Below, in pieces: positions 31,653-39,398 of a DNA stretch of 42,749 nucleotides (positions are counted from its first letter, which is position 1; each line of letters starts with the position of its first letter). The notes beneath the pieces were generated by a model, which saw only the letters and a program-made list of their open reading frames with translations, ran no database searches and was not told the origin of the DNA. Made by a program: the position numbers and the translations under genes. Source of the DNA: Actinomycetota bacterium (GTDB lineage Bacteria > Actinomycetota > AC-67); contig JAIVGO010000003.1 of assembly GCA_020201525.1 (NCBI GenBank), forward strand, positions 1 through 42,749, in the 5' to 3' direction.

Positions 31653-32966
31653 TTACGCGGACGTCCTCTTGCGTTCGCGCAGGGCCGCGCTTGGTTGCTC
31701 GGCGGGGGAGTGAATCGGCATAACCGGCGCGCCGCGTTCGTCGTCGCGGAGTTTCCAGAGGATGAGCAGCAAGATGAACCCCGTGACGAAAAGCAGCAGT
31801 GCGATGATGATCAAAAGCATTCGGTCTGCGCCTTTCAACGGGGCAGGTCGGGCCGTGACGGCGCCGATGCGCAAATCGGTTGCGGCTTGGTCGAGAAGCT
31901 CGTCTCCGGCCTTCACTTGGGCGGTGATGACGTACGTACCGTCCGGGAGGTCCGGCTTCCACTCGACGGCGGCGCTCTGCGCAGTCGTGATTTCCTTTTG
32001 GGCGAGTACCGTTCGCGCCCGCTCGATCTTCCCTTGTGTCGCCGTCAATATGACTGCCGGCGACAACGGAACCGCACCGGTATTGCGGACGTCGAGCGCG
32101 ATGAGTGCGCCACCCTGATTTTTCGCCAGGAAGTTTTCGATCTTTGCGGTGGGACGCTGTGCGACGCCGCCGGAGAAATCGATTGTCTTTCGAAAGTGTC
32201 CGGATGAATTCGTCAGCGCTGCATCGAACGTGAGTTTCCCCGTCGTCCCGGCAGGCGGCGTCCACTTACCGACAAGCCTGCGCGCGAAACCGGGGAGAAT
32301 GTTTTCCGCTTTCAAAGCCACCGTCGCAAGTACCGTCTGCCCTTGAGTGATCTTGACGGTTCCGCTCGGGCGAACGTGGACGTTTCCGGTGTCTTTCGCG
32401 GCGGCGAACACATTCACCTCGGAGCCGGACGTTCCGGACAGAATGCCGGCGTCGACGACGTCGATTGTTTGCACCCATGGCTTCGGTCCGCGCAAAAGAA
32501 AGAGGCTTGCGACCCTCGAACGCACCTCGATTTGGCCGGCCTGCGGCGTCAGTGGAGCGAACTCCGCGACGACGGCCGCGTAAAGACCGTGCTCGCCATC
32601 GGGGATCTTTCCGGTGAACGCGAGCGTCTTCCGCCCGGCAGGCTCGAGCACGAACGAATCTGCGTCGACGTGGAGCGCGTCTTTCGCGGACGAGTTCTCG
32701 AGAAACTCCGGCGACCCGTCGAGGTCGTGGCCGAGCCCTGTGACCATGACGGAAATCTTGCGCGGCGTTGCTTCATGATTGATGAGCATGATCTGACCCG
32801 AAACGCCGGTATCGGTCAGGTCCTTTTCCCACTTGACCGGCGAGATCTCGACCCCTTGTGGCGCCGAATCCTGCGCGAATGAAAACGGCGCGCCGAGAAC
32901 GGCGGCCAGCACAGATGCGGCACACGCCGCGATGAGGCGGCGTGCCCGGCTCGGATCAATCCCCAT
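31653..32966 (-). CDS. DUF916-like membrane-anchored surface protein
   Basis: 437-aa protein with a signal peptide (LIAACAASVLAAVLGAPFSFA), two or three beta-sandwich domains, a C-terminal transmembrane helix (LLIIIALLLFVTGFILLLILW) and a short charged cytoplasmic tail. The first domain (VEISPVKWEKDLTDTGVSGQIMLIN, LYAAVVAEFAP) resembles the DUF916 domain of WxL-system proteins, which bind WxL surface proteins; the similarity is by pattern only. KLTFDAALTNSSGHFRKTIDF and NTGAVPLSPAVILTATQGKIER look like Ig-like strands. The start is ATG at 32966 or GTG at 32975. It is encoded downstream of the small secreted beta-rich protein, a pairing that supports a WxL-like module. Confidence 0.7.
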   Translation of the reverse strand: MGIDPSRARRLIAACAASVLAAVLGAPFSFAQDSAPQGVEISPVKWEKDLTDTGVSGQIMLINHEATPRKISVMVTGLGHDLDGSPEFLENSSAKDALHVDADSFVLEPAGRKTLAFTGKIPDGEHGLYAAVVAEFAPLTPQAGQIEVRSRVASLFLLRGPKPWVQTIDVVDAGILSGTSGSEVNVFAAAKDTGNVHVRPSGTVKITQGQTVLATVALKAENILPGFARRLVGKWTPPAGTTGKLTFDAALTNSSGHFRKTIDFSGGVAQRPTAKIENFLAKNQGGALIALDVRNTGAVPLSPAVILTATQGKIERARTVLAQKEITTAQSAAVEWKPDLPDGTYVITAQVKAGDELLDQAATDLRIGAVTARPAPLKGADRMLLIIIALLLFVTGFILLLILWKLRDDERGAPVMPIHSPAEQPSAALRERKRTSA

Positions 32967-33023
32967 TCGGCCCACTACGAGTTCATTCGGCGCGTCCCCC
33001 GGCGTGGTTTAGGGCCGAAAGCA

Positions 33024-33052
33024 AACCGGCCCCATCCTCGATGGGGCCGGTT
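33024..33052 (-). terminator. Hairpin terminator between the two surface-protein genes
   Basis: AACCGGCCCCATC and GATGGGGCCGGTT form a perfect 13-bp stem with a 3-base loop, 17 bp past the small secreted protein's stop. The T-rich tail on the minus strand is short (TTTGCTTT), so partial readthrough into the DUF916-like gene is likely. Confidence 0.75.
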
Positions 33053-33068
33053 GCGGGAGGCTTGGGTA

Positions 33069-33593
33069 CTACAAGGTGCTCGACGCGGTGTAGGTCAGGA
33101 CGATGTGGTAGCTGCCGGTCGAGAGCGCTTGATCCGTGATCGCCGTCGGCTGAGCAAGCGTGATGTCGTACGTGTCGGTTCCGAGGCCGGTACCGGTCGC
33201 GAGCAGCGTGCTGGTGCCGACGATTGCGGCGGCTCCGACGCCGGCGCTGACGGCCGTGCCGGCACTGCGTACGGCGGTGATCGTCATGGGGCTCGTGAGC
33301 GTCTTCGGAGAGCTCGATACGTACGCCCCCGACGCGTACTCGGTCATGCGCGTCTTGTCCGCCGTGACTCCGACCGTGTAAGGCTGGTTTGCGTTCATGA
33401 CGACCGATCCGCCCGACGTCGTGTTGGCGCCGCTCGAGGCAAGGCTCCACGAAGAGATCGTCGCCGTCGGTGATGTCGTCATCGACAGCGCTCCACTCAG
33501 ATTCGCGTCGATGGTCTGTGTCGCTGCATGCGCCGGAACGACCATCGCAAGCGATGCGACTGCGATCCCCGCTGCCAAAAAGAGCTTCTTCAC
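33069..33593 (-). CDS. Small secreted beta-rich protein, WxL-like
   Basis: 174-aa exported protein: signal peptide MKKLFLAAGIAVASLAMVVP, cleavage likely after AHA, then a serine/threonine- and alanine-rich chain with regular alternating hydrophobic strands (SVVMNANQPYTVGVTADK, YDITLAQPTAI) ending YHIVLTYTASSTL. There are no cysteines. I cannot assign a family with certainty; its size, secretion, terminal YT-rich strand and neighbouring DUF916-like gene suggest a WxL-like cell-surface protein. GTG at 33593 has AAGGGGG upstream. The long 5' region and strong hairpin after the gene suggest an abundant, separately controlled transcript. Confidence 0.72.
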   Translation of the reverse strand: MKKLFLAAGIAVASLAMVVPAHAATQTIDANLSGALSMTTSPTATISSWSLASSGANTTSGGSVVMNANQPYTVGVTADKTRMTEYASGAYVSSSPKTLTSPMTITAVRSAGTAVSAGVGAAAIVGTSTLLATGTGLGTDTYDITLAQPTAITDQALSTGSYHIVLTYTASSTL

Positions 33594-34050
33594 TCTCAGT
33601 ACCCCCTTCTAGGGTCGATTGCGTTTGACTGTCTTTCCTTCGGATCGTGGAGTATCTGCTCCGAATAGCCCATGGGTATGGTCTCACCAGGCCTTCGATG
33701 ACTAGTCGCGGCGCATCTCGCCGTCGTGATGCGTCTGCATCACCGATTTGAGCCGGTTCGGCTTTTTCGGCGGATTGAGCAGCGTGTCGCGTCGTCGCCC
33801 GGCGTTTCAGGGTGTCGAGTCGCGATTCGAATGCTTAGTACGGCTCGGCGCGATTCGATAGCCCGTGCGCGATCTTTCCGGGGAGAAAATGCGACTGGGA
33901 GGGGCCGGTTAACATTCGCGCTCTCTCTCGAAGCCGAAGCTCCGAATCGCCTCCCGCGGCTGACCGCGCGTGGGTTCCGGTCCTTCCCAGTCACGTTCGA
34001 GCATGACCCTCGCAGCCTCCGAGGTCAAGTGCCTGCTTCCCCTGCTCGCC
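33594..34050. other. Long intergenic region upstream of the secreted protein gene
   Basis: 457 bp with no supported coding sequence. It holds a hairpin GTGATGC-gtct-GCATCAC (33726-33743), a small stem-plus-T structure on the plus strand (AGCCG-gtt-CGGCT at 33751-33763, then TTTT), and a 10-bp direct repeat CGCGATTCGA at 33821-33830 and 33849-33858. No known riboswitch was recognised. Confidence 0.5.
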
Positions 34051-34998
34051 TCAGGCGAGCGAGCGCTGGCGTCGCATGTACGCCCATCCGAGGACCACGG
34101 CGGCCGCCAGCGCGAGCGCCGCGAAAGCCACGTGCTGCCTGGGCGTGTCTTGGGCCCGGCGTTGCGCGGCCCGAGGGACCTCTCGGGCCAGGCGGGCGCT
34201 GTGCTGCGCGACGTCCCGGCTTCGCTCGGTGATCACGACGCGGCCCCGCTCGGCCAGCGCGGACCCGCGTTCCGCCAACGCCGACCCGCGCTCGGCCAGC
34301 TCGGCGCCGCGCTGACGAAGGCGCCTGCGAACGGAGATCGGGTTCGTAAAGTCGACAATAGGCCAGCCGCGGGCCTCGGCCTCTGCTCGAAGCTCTTTGT
34401 CCGGGTTGACGGCCTGAGGGTGACCGACCGCCGCCAGCATCGGAAGATCGGTGATCGAATCCGAATATGCGTACGATTCCGCGAGGTCGATCCCTTGCTT
34501 CGCCGCCTCGGCCTCGATTGCTTCGCGCTTGCCGTCGCCGTAACAGTAGAACTCGAGCTCGCCTGTGTACTTGCCGTCCTCGACCATCGCCTTCGTGGCG
34601 ATCGCGTAGGGGATCCCCAGATACCGGGCCAGGGGGAGGACGATCTCCTCACCCGATGAGGAGACGATGTATACGCGGCGGCCGGCGGCGAGGTGCTCCT
34701 CGACCAGATCCATCGCCTCGGCGTAGATGATCGGGTCGATTATTTCGGAGAGAGTTTCCTGGACGAGGGCCGACAGGCGCTCTTTGTCCCAGCCGCGCGT
34801 AAGCTCGAGCAAGGCGGCGCGCATCTTCTCCATCTTGTCCTCGTCGGCGCCGGTGATCAGGTAGACGAGCTGGGCGTAGATTCCCTTGACGAGATGACCG
34901 CGGCCGATGAACCCCTCCTTGTAGAGAGGCCGTCCGAACGCCAGCGTGGACGATCGGGCAATGATCGTCTTGTCGAGATCGAAAAAGGCGGCTTGCAC
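34051..34998 (-). CDS. Membrane-anchored HAD-IB phosphatase
   Basis: 315-aa haloacid-dehalogenase-type hydrolase, subfamily IB (SerB-like). Motif I is FFDLDKT (aspartates 7 and 9), motif II YIVSSSGEE, the motif III lysine lies in GDGKREAIEAEA and motif IV is YSDSITDLPML. The catalytic domain ends near residue 230; it is followed by a seven-residue repeat (ELAERGSALAERG) and a C-terminal hydrophobic helix (FAALALAAAVVLGWAYM). The tail anchors the enzyme to the membrane. GTG at 34998 matches the usual family N-terminus; ATG at 35070 would add 24 residues. Substrate unknown, possibly a phosphorylated lipid or sugar precursor. It diverges from the Tad operon. Confidence 0.88.
   Translation of the reverse strand: MQAAFFDLDKTIIARSSTLAFGRPLYKEGFIGRGHLVKGIYAQLVYLITGADEDKMEKMRAALLELTRGWDKERLSALVQETLSEIIDPIIYAEAMDLVEEHLAAGRRVYIVSSSGEEIVLPLARYLGIPYAIATKAMVEDGKYTGELEFYCYGDGKREAIEAEAAKQGIDLAESYAYSDSITDLPMLAAVGHPQAVNPDKELRAEAEARGWPIVDFTNPISVRRRLRQRGAELAERGSALAERGSALAERGRVVITERSRDVAQHSARLAREVPRAAQRRAQDTPRQHVAFAALALAAAVVLGWAYMRRQRSLA
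34246..34308 (-). repeat. 21-bp repeats encoding AERGSAL heptads
   Basis: Three imperfect 21-bp units in the HAD gene encode (S/E)xLAERG heptads between the catalytic domain and the membrane helix, probably a helical spacer. Confidence 0.7.
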
Positions 34999-35313
34999 CG
35001 ACGTATCGTAACCCGCCCGAGAAAAGAAATTTTTCGCTCGCTCCGGTTTGGAGGTTGACGCAAAGGGCATAAACCTTGCGACCCTCCAGCAACGGAGTGG
35101 TCTCTCAACCCCAGCGTGGGGGACCGCCCACCCCCGCGCCGCCCCGAGCAGGCCCCGCGACATCGATCCGGGGCCTGCTTCGCATCTCGGCCGAGAATTT
35201 CGAGAATCTCTCCGCGATCGACGCGATCCGGGCCGCGGCCCGTGGTTTTTGTCGCACCCGGTTTCTATACTCCGGCTCCTTCCCACCTTCCCGCCCGCAG
35301 ATTGGAGCGATGG
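34999..35313. other. Divergent intergenic region before the Tad operon
   Basis: 315 bp between the HAD and CpaE-like genes. It contains an 11-bp stem AGCAGGCCCCG/CGGGGCCTGCT (35147-35157 and 35169-35179) and a second possible stem around 35116-35135 (GTGGG/CCCAC). No gene is supported on either strand. Confidence 0.5.
35266..35271 (+). promoter_or_regulatory. Candidate -10 of the Tad operon
   Basis: TATACT matches the -10 consensus well, 42 bp before the GTG start of the CpaE-like gene. The -35 region is weak (TGGTTT at 17 bp spacing). Confidence 0.35.
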
Positions 35314-36264
35314 GTGAGCGTGGGAGTTGCGATCCTTCACGACGACGTCCGCGTGCTCGACGAGGTCGCGCATCTCGTCGACCGGACCGGCGGGTTGCAT
35401 GTGGCCGGCCTCGGTGAGACCGCCGACGCCGACGTCGTGCTGATCGGCGGCACGGCGCTGGCGTCTTTCACGAGGAACGGGAGCGGCGTCGTCGTGCTCT
35501 CCACGGGGGAGCCGCTTGCCGACGCCCGAGCCGGGTTCGCTCTCGGAGCAGTCGGGTTGTTGCGGTGGCCCGACGATGCGGAGGCGCTCGGGCGCTTGGT
35601 GGCCGGCGCTGCAGCGGCGAGCACCGAAGGGAGTGATGCCGACCGCGCGCCGTGCATCGGGGTGATCGGCGCACGTGGCGGCGCCGGCGTGTCGGTCGTT
35701 GCGGCGCTGCTGGCCCGCGCGATTGCCGGCTCGATCCTGTGCGATTTCGATTTTGCCGGCGCCGGCCAGCTCGCTTTCGCGGCTGAGGACGCGGGTGCGA
35801 GCTTTGCCCGTGTCGCGGCCGTGCCGACACCCGACGTGGTCGCAGAGGCATGTGAGCCGCACGCGGCCGGCCGGGCGCTCTTGGTACGCGCGGGCACACC
35901 CGCCGCTCCGGACGCGGTTCTCGAGGCCGTGGTTGACGCCGCGCGTCGTAGCGCTGCGGCCGTCGTCGTGGATGCGGGATCCCGGCAGATGCCGTTCTCT
36001 CCGGCAGTACTCGTCTGCGCAGACGACCTTGCATCATTGCGCGCGGCCAAGCGCCTTACCGAGTCTGCCCCTGATCTTCTCATCGTGCTGAATCGCCTGC
36101 GACGCCGCGGTTTGCGCACGTCGCATTTTGCGAAGGCGCTCGGGCGAGAACCCGTAGCGGTTTTGCCGCCGGATCGGCGCCTCGCCCGAGCAGCCGATCT
36201 CGGCGTCCTCCCGCGTCGTCTCCCGCGCCCCATCCACGCGCTGGCGAAGCTGGTGATGTCATGA
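35314..36264 (+). CDS. CpaE/Ssd-like Tad-locus ATPase-fold protein
   Basis: 316-aa MinD-superfamily protein. An N-terminal receiver-like part (VGVAILHDDVRVLDEVAHLV) is followed by a degenerate Walker A loop, GARGGAGVSVVAALLARA, where the usual lysine-threonine pair is missing; actinobacterial Ssd/CpaE proteins often show this. It resembles the CpaE/septum-site-determining proteins that precede cpaF in actinobacterial Tad loci, where they help position the pilus machinery. GTG at 35314 has GGAG 6 bp upstream. Its stop overlaps the cpaF start (ATGA), and the next two genes overlap the same way, so they form one tightly coupled operon. Confidence 0.88.
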   Translation: MSVGVAILHDDVRVLDEVAHLVDRTGGLHVAGLGETADADVVLIGGTALASFTRNGSGVVVLSTGEPLADARAGFALGAVGLLRWPDDAEALGRLVAGAAAASTEGSDADRAPCIGVIGARGGAGVSVVAALLARAIAGSILCDFDFAGAGQLAFAAEDAGASFARVAAVPTPDVVAEACEPHAAGRALLVRAGTPAAPDAVLEAVVDAARRSAAAVVVDAGSRQMPFSPAVLVCADDLASLRAAKRLTESAPDLLIVLNRLRRRGLRTSHFAKALGREPVAVLPPDRRLARAADLGVLPRRLPRPIHALAKLVMS

Positions 36265-37490
36265 CCCCCGAAGAACGCTCGTCCGTGCAATCTCGCATTC
36301 AGCAACGGTTGCTGTCCGACGGGAGCGATCTAACGCACGGATTCGGTGCGGAACGGCGAGTTCGCGTGCTGCGCGCTGTTGCGCGGCTGCTCCTCGACGA
36401 AGATGTTTCGCTCGTCCCAGACGAGCGCGCATCGCTCATCCGCGAAATTGCGGACGCGGTCGTGGGGCTTGGACCGCTCGAACCGCTGCTTCGTGACCCC
36501 GCCGTCACGGAGATCATGGTGAATTCACCGGCGGACGTCTACGTCGAACGGTCGGGCGTGATCGAACGCGTGCCGGTGTCGCTTCCGGATGCGGCGGCCG
36601 TTCTCCACCTGATCGACCGGGTCGTCGGGCCGCTCGGTCTTCGCGTCGACGCCTCACGGCCGTGGGTCGACGCCCGCCTGCCCGACGGTTCCCGGGTCCA
36701 CGCGATCATCCCTCCGCTGGCGGTGGCCGCTCCCGCGCTGACCATTCGCAAGTTCGCGCGCGATCCGATCGGCATCGAGCGTCTGGTTCAATTGGAGTCG
36801 CTCACCGTCGAGATGGCATCGTTTCTCGGTGCATGCGTGCGTGCACGAGTCAACATCATCGTCGCCGGCGGCGCAGGCGCGGGAAAGACGACGTTGCTGA
36901 ATGCGCTGGCGAGCTTCATTCCGGCTCATGAGCGTGTGATCACGATTGAAGATGCGGCCGAGCTCCGGCTTCAGCAGCCGCACGTCGTTGCGTTGGAATC
37001 GCGTCCGGCGAATGTCGAGGGCATCGGCGCGGTCGGCATTCGCGAGCTCGTGCGTAACGCACTTCGCATGCGGCCGGATCGCATAGTGGTTGGGGAAGTG
37101 CGCGGCGGCGAGGCGCTCGACATGTTGCAAGCAATGAACACCGGACATCAGGGATCGATGTCCACGGCACACGCGAATTCACCGGCCGACCTGGTGACCC
37201 GCCTCGAAGCGATGGTGTTGATGGGTGACGTGGCGCTCCCGCTCGCTGCGGTGCGTGCGCAAATTGCGGCGGGCGTCAATTTGATCGTTCACGTCGAACG
37301 GGAGGGGGGCGCGCGCCGGGTAACGGAGATTGCCGAAGTTCGCGCCGCACGGGGCGGGTCCATCGGCATCACGCCGCTCGTACGCTGGACGGGTGCGCAT
37401 CATGATGCGACCGGTGATATCCCGCGATTCCTTCCCGCATTGCGCGACGCGGGCGAGCGATTGCCGTCGCTTTTCGGAGCTCGTCCATGA
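36261..37490 (+). CDS. cpaF: Tad secretion ATPase CpaF/TadA
   Basis: 409-aa type II/IV secretion ATPase that powers Flp pilus assembly. The N-terminal domain has [20 protein letters not shown]; Walker A is GGAGAGKT (203-210), the Asp box [12 protein letters not shown], Walker [20 protein letters not shown] and the His box [14 protein letters not shown] are all intact. It acts as a cytoplasmic hexamer bound to TadB/TadC in the membrane. ATG overlaps the stop of the preceding gene and its own stop overlaps tadB, both by 4 bp. Confidence 0.97.
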   Translation: MTPEERSSVQSRIQQRLLSDGSDLTHGFGAERRVRVLRAVARLLLDEDVSLVPDERASLIREIADAVVGLGPLEPLLRDPAVTEIMVNSPADVYVERSGVIERVPVSLPDAAAVLHLIDRVVGPLGLRVDASRPWVDARLPDGSRVHAIIPPLAVAAPALTIRKFARDPIGIERLVQLESLTVEMASFLGACVRARVNIIVAGGAGAGKTTLLNALASFIPAHERVITIEDAAELRLQQPHVVALESRPANVEGIGAVGIRELVRNALRMRPDRIVVGEVRGGEALDMLQAMNTGHQGSMSTAHANSPADLVTRLEAMVLMGDVALPLAAVRAQIAAGVNLIVHVEREGGARRVTEIAEVRAARGGSIGITPLVRWTGAHHDATGDIPRFLPALRDAGERLPSLFGARP

Positions 37491-38290
37491 ACGCGTGTGT
37501 GCGGCGCCGGCGCCGGCTTCGGTCGATCCGTCCGGATCGCAGCGTGCGCTTTAGTGGTCTGCGGCATGCGGCCGGCGCGTTCATCGCAGCGGCGGATGTG
37601 GATCCATGGATATTTGTCCGGCGGTCTGGACTCGGCATGGCGACCGCAGTCGCCGGAGCAGTGATGCTGTTCGGCTTGCGAGGGGCGCTTGTTGCGCCGC
37701 CGGTTTTCCTCGCCGGCGCTGTGGTGTGGCTGCGCCGCGAGAAGTCCGCACGCCTAACGCGCATCGAAGATGCTTTTCCCGGCGCGCTGCGCGCGGTGGG
37801 AGATGCGGTCCGCGCGGGATTGAACGTTCAGCAAGCGCTCGGCGTCGCAAGTGACGAAACGCCGCGGCCGTTGAACGAGGAGCTTGCCGCAGTGACCGAC
37901 GCGCTGTCGCTCGGCGTCTCCATGGAGTCTGCCTTGCAGTCGTTTGCGCAGCGGTGCCCCGTTCCGGGCGCGGAGCTGTTTTGTATAGCGCTCGTGGCAG
38001 CCTCGCGTTCCGGCGCGGATTTGCCTCCGGTGCTCGACTGCATCATCGACGCTGCGCGAGACCGGCAGCGTCTTCGACGAGAGATGAGAGCCGCGACGGC
38101 GCAAGGGCGACTCACGGCATGTGTCGTCGGAGGGTTGCCGGCGGTGTTTCTGCTCGTGATGGGCGCAGGCGCTCACGCGGAGATTCACTTTCTCTTTGGC
38201 GAGCCGCTTGGGTGGGCGTTGCTCATCGCAGGTGCTTTGCTGGAGCTCGCCGGCTTTGCGTGGATCAACCGGGTGGTGAAGACGAAATGA
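37487..38290 (+). CDS. tadB: Tad inner-membrane platform protein TadB
   Basis: 267-aa type II secretion F-domain protein. An N-terminal membrane segment (MATAVAGAVMLFGLRGALVAPPVFLAGAVVWL) is followed by the T2SSF core: FPGALRAVGDAVRAGLNVQQALGVAS, LSLGVSMESALQSFAQR, and DLPPVLDCIIDAARDRQRLRREMRAATAQGR. Two C-terminal membrane helices close the protein. With TadC it forms the platform that passes pilin subunits using CpaF energy. ATG overlaps the cpaF stop and its stop overlaps tadC. Confidence 0.93.
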   Translation: MNACVRRRRRLRSIRPDRSVRFSGLRHAAGAFIAAADVDPWIFVRRSGLGMATAVAGAVMLFGLRGALVAPPVFLAGAVVWLRREKSARLTRIEDAFPGALRAVGDAVRAGLNVQQALGVASDETPRPLNEELAAVTDALSLGVSMESALQSFAQRCPVPGAELFCIALVAASRSGADLPPVLDCIIDAARDRQRLRREMRAATAQGRLTACVVGGLPAVFLLVMGAGAHAEIHFLFGEPLGWALLIAGALLELAGFAWINRVVKTK

Positions 38291-39018
38291 TGCGCGTCCG
38301 CAAGCGCATCGCAGCCGTGGGTGTAGCCGGACCCGCCGTATCCCGTTCGAGCATCACCATCTGGGTCGGACGACGCATCCCTCGCCGTCTTCGCCGCGGA
38401 ATAGCCGACGATGTTCTCGGCTCGAAGATTTTCCTTGCGGGAGCCGGTCTCTTCGTCGGCAGCCGCTCTTCGCACGGCGCGAAGACTCTGGCCTCGGCCG
38501 CGATTCTCGGCGGCGTCGGGTGGCGATGGCCGGAGATTCGCGAGCGCCGGCGCTCTCGGGCGCGGGCCCGTGCAGTACTCGCGTCACTGCCGGACATGCT
38601 GGATCTTCTCGCGGCGTGCGCGCGTGCCGGGTCCAGCGTCGGTCGCGCATTCGAGCTCGCAGCCGAGCGTGACAAGGGGCCGCTCGGCGACGCGATGCGG
38701 GATGCGGTGCGCGCGCTGGCACACGGATTGCCGCGCGACGCGGCATACGACGTCTTGTGCGAACGCGCGGATATCCCCGAGGTGCGGCGAGTGGTGTCGG
38801 CCTTGAAGCGGGCCGAGCGGCTCGGTACGTCGATCGCAGACACGGCGTCTGATCTCGCGCGCGATGTGCGGGAAGAGCGCCGGGCACGCGCCGAAGAAGA
38901 CGCCCGCGGCGCACCGGTGCGCGTGCTGTTTCCGGTCGTCGCGTGCTTTCTGCCTGCGTTCGGTCTGTTGACCGTCGCGCCGGTCATCATCGTCGCCTTG
39001 CGGAGCTTTAGGTCGTGA
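38287..39018 (+). CDS. tadC: Tad inner-membrane platform protein TadC
   Basis: 243-aa second T2SSF-domain protein of the pilus platform. The core reads LPDMLDLLAACARAGSSVGRAFELAAERDKGPLGDAMRDA, RADIPEVRRVVSALKRAERLGTSIADTASDLARDVREERRARAEE, followed by a C-terminal membrane helix (VRVLFPVVACFLPAFGLLTVAPVIIVAL). ATG at 38287 overlaps the tadB stop; a longer upstream frame is a shadow of tadB. The Flp pilin gene follows 49 bp later. Confidence 0.93.
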   Translation: MMRVRKRIAAVGVAGPAVSRSSITIWVGRRIPRRLRRGIADDVLGSKIFLAGAGLFVGSRSSHGAKTLASAAILGGVGWRWPEIRERRRSRARARAVLASLPDMLDLLAACARAGSSVGRAFELAAERDKGPLGDAMRDAVRALAHGLPRDAAYDVLCERADIPEVRRVVSALKRAERLGTSIADTASDLARDVREERRARAEEDARGAPVRVLFPVVACFLPAFGLLTVAPVIIVALRSFRS

Positions 39019-39067
39019 AAGACGTTGCGCGACAGGCGCGCAGCTGGTGAGAGGAAGGGACACCCAC

Positions 39068-39289
39068 ATGCAGATCATTGAGGGACTGCGAAGGAGCGGC
39101 CGCCGGATGCGCGGCCGGATCGAGGCACTCCTCGTCTCGCTCGAACGCGGTGCGGTAACCGCCGAGTACACGCTGGTCACGCTCGTCGGAGCGACCGTCG
39201 CACTGCTGCTGATGAACTGGGCTAAAGGCGGCGCGTTGGCCGACTTCTTCCAGAAGATCTTCGACAAGGTGGTGGCGCTGTTCTCCTGA
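39068..39289 (+). CDS. flp: Flp-type pilin (DUF4244-like)
   Basis: 73-aa prepilin. The basic leader ends LERG, and cleavage after that glycine (residue 28) gives a 45-residue mature pilin AVTAEYTLVTLV..., with glutamate at +5 and tyrosine at +6 as required for Flp prepilins. A hydrophobic helix (TLVTLVGATVALLLMNWA) and a short amphipathic tail (FFQKIFDKVVALF) follow. It is similar to the DUF4244 pilins of Actinobacteria. GGAAGGGA lies 7 bp before the ATG at 39068. No prepilin peptidase gene is in view. A strong hairpin follows, so pilin mRNA may be made in excess over downstream genes. Confidence 0.93.
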   Translation: MQIIEGLRRSGRRMRGRIEALLVSLERGAVTAEYTLVTLVGATVALLLMNWAKGGALADFFQKIFDKVVALFS

Positions 39290-39297
39290 TGCGGCTT

Positions 39298-39328
39298 GGG
39301 TCGCGGCGCGCTTCGCGCGCCGCGACCC
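39298..39328 (+). terminator. Very stable hairpin after the pilin gene
   Basis: GGGTCGCGGCGCGC (39298-39311) pairs perfectly with GCGCGCCGCGACCC (39315-39328) across TTC, a 14-bp GC-rich stem. There is no T-tract, so it is a weak terminator or a 3'-stabiliser of pilin mRNA. Confidence 0.65.
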
Positions 39329-39359
39329 GCAACCAACTGTGTGAGCGACATCGGGCGCT

Positions 39360-39389
39360 TTGCCATATATATGGGTTTTGAAGTATGGT
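39360..39389 (+). promoter_or_regulatory. vapBC promoter
   Basis: TTGCCA (39360-39365, five of six to consensus) and TATGGT (39384-39389) are 18 bp apart. The transcript would start about 3 bp before the vapB ATG at 39399, with no Shine-Dalgarno sequence. Confidence 0.5.
39363..39374. promoter_or_regulatory. VapB-type operator palindrome
   Basis: CCATATATATGG is a perfect 12-bp palindrome overlapping the -35, and a second half-site ATATGGC at 39391-39397 pairs with GCCATAT at 39362-39368. Its AT-rich content stands out from the surroundings. Confidence 0.6.
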
Positions 39390-39398
39390 GATATGGCT

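Noticed and set aside
33726..34232. A 168-codon plus-strand open frame
   Set aside because: It is arginine-rich, has no ribosome-binding site and runs antisense into the HAD gene.
34999..35862. Extension of the HAD phosphatase frame by almost 290 codons upstream
   Set aside because: It runs antisense through the CpaE-like gene and has no conserved sequence before the DLDKT motif.
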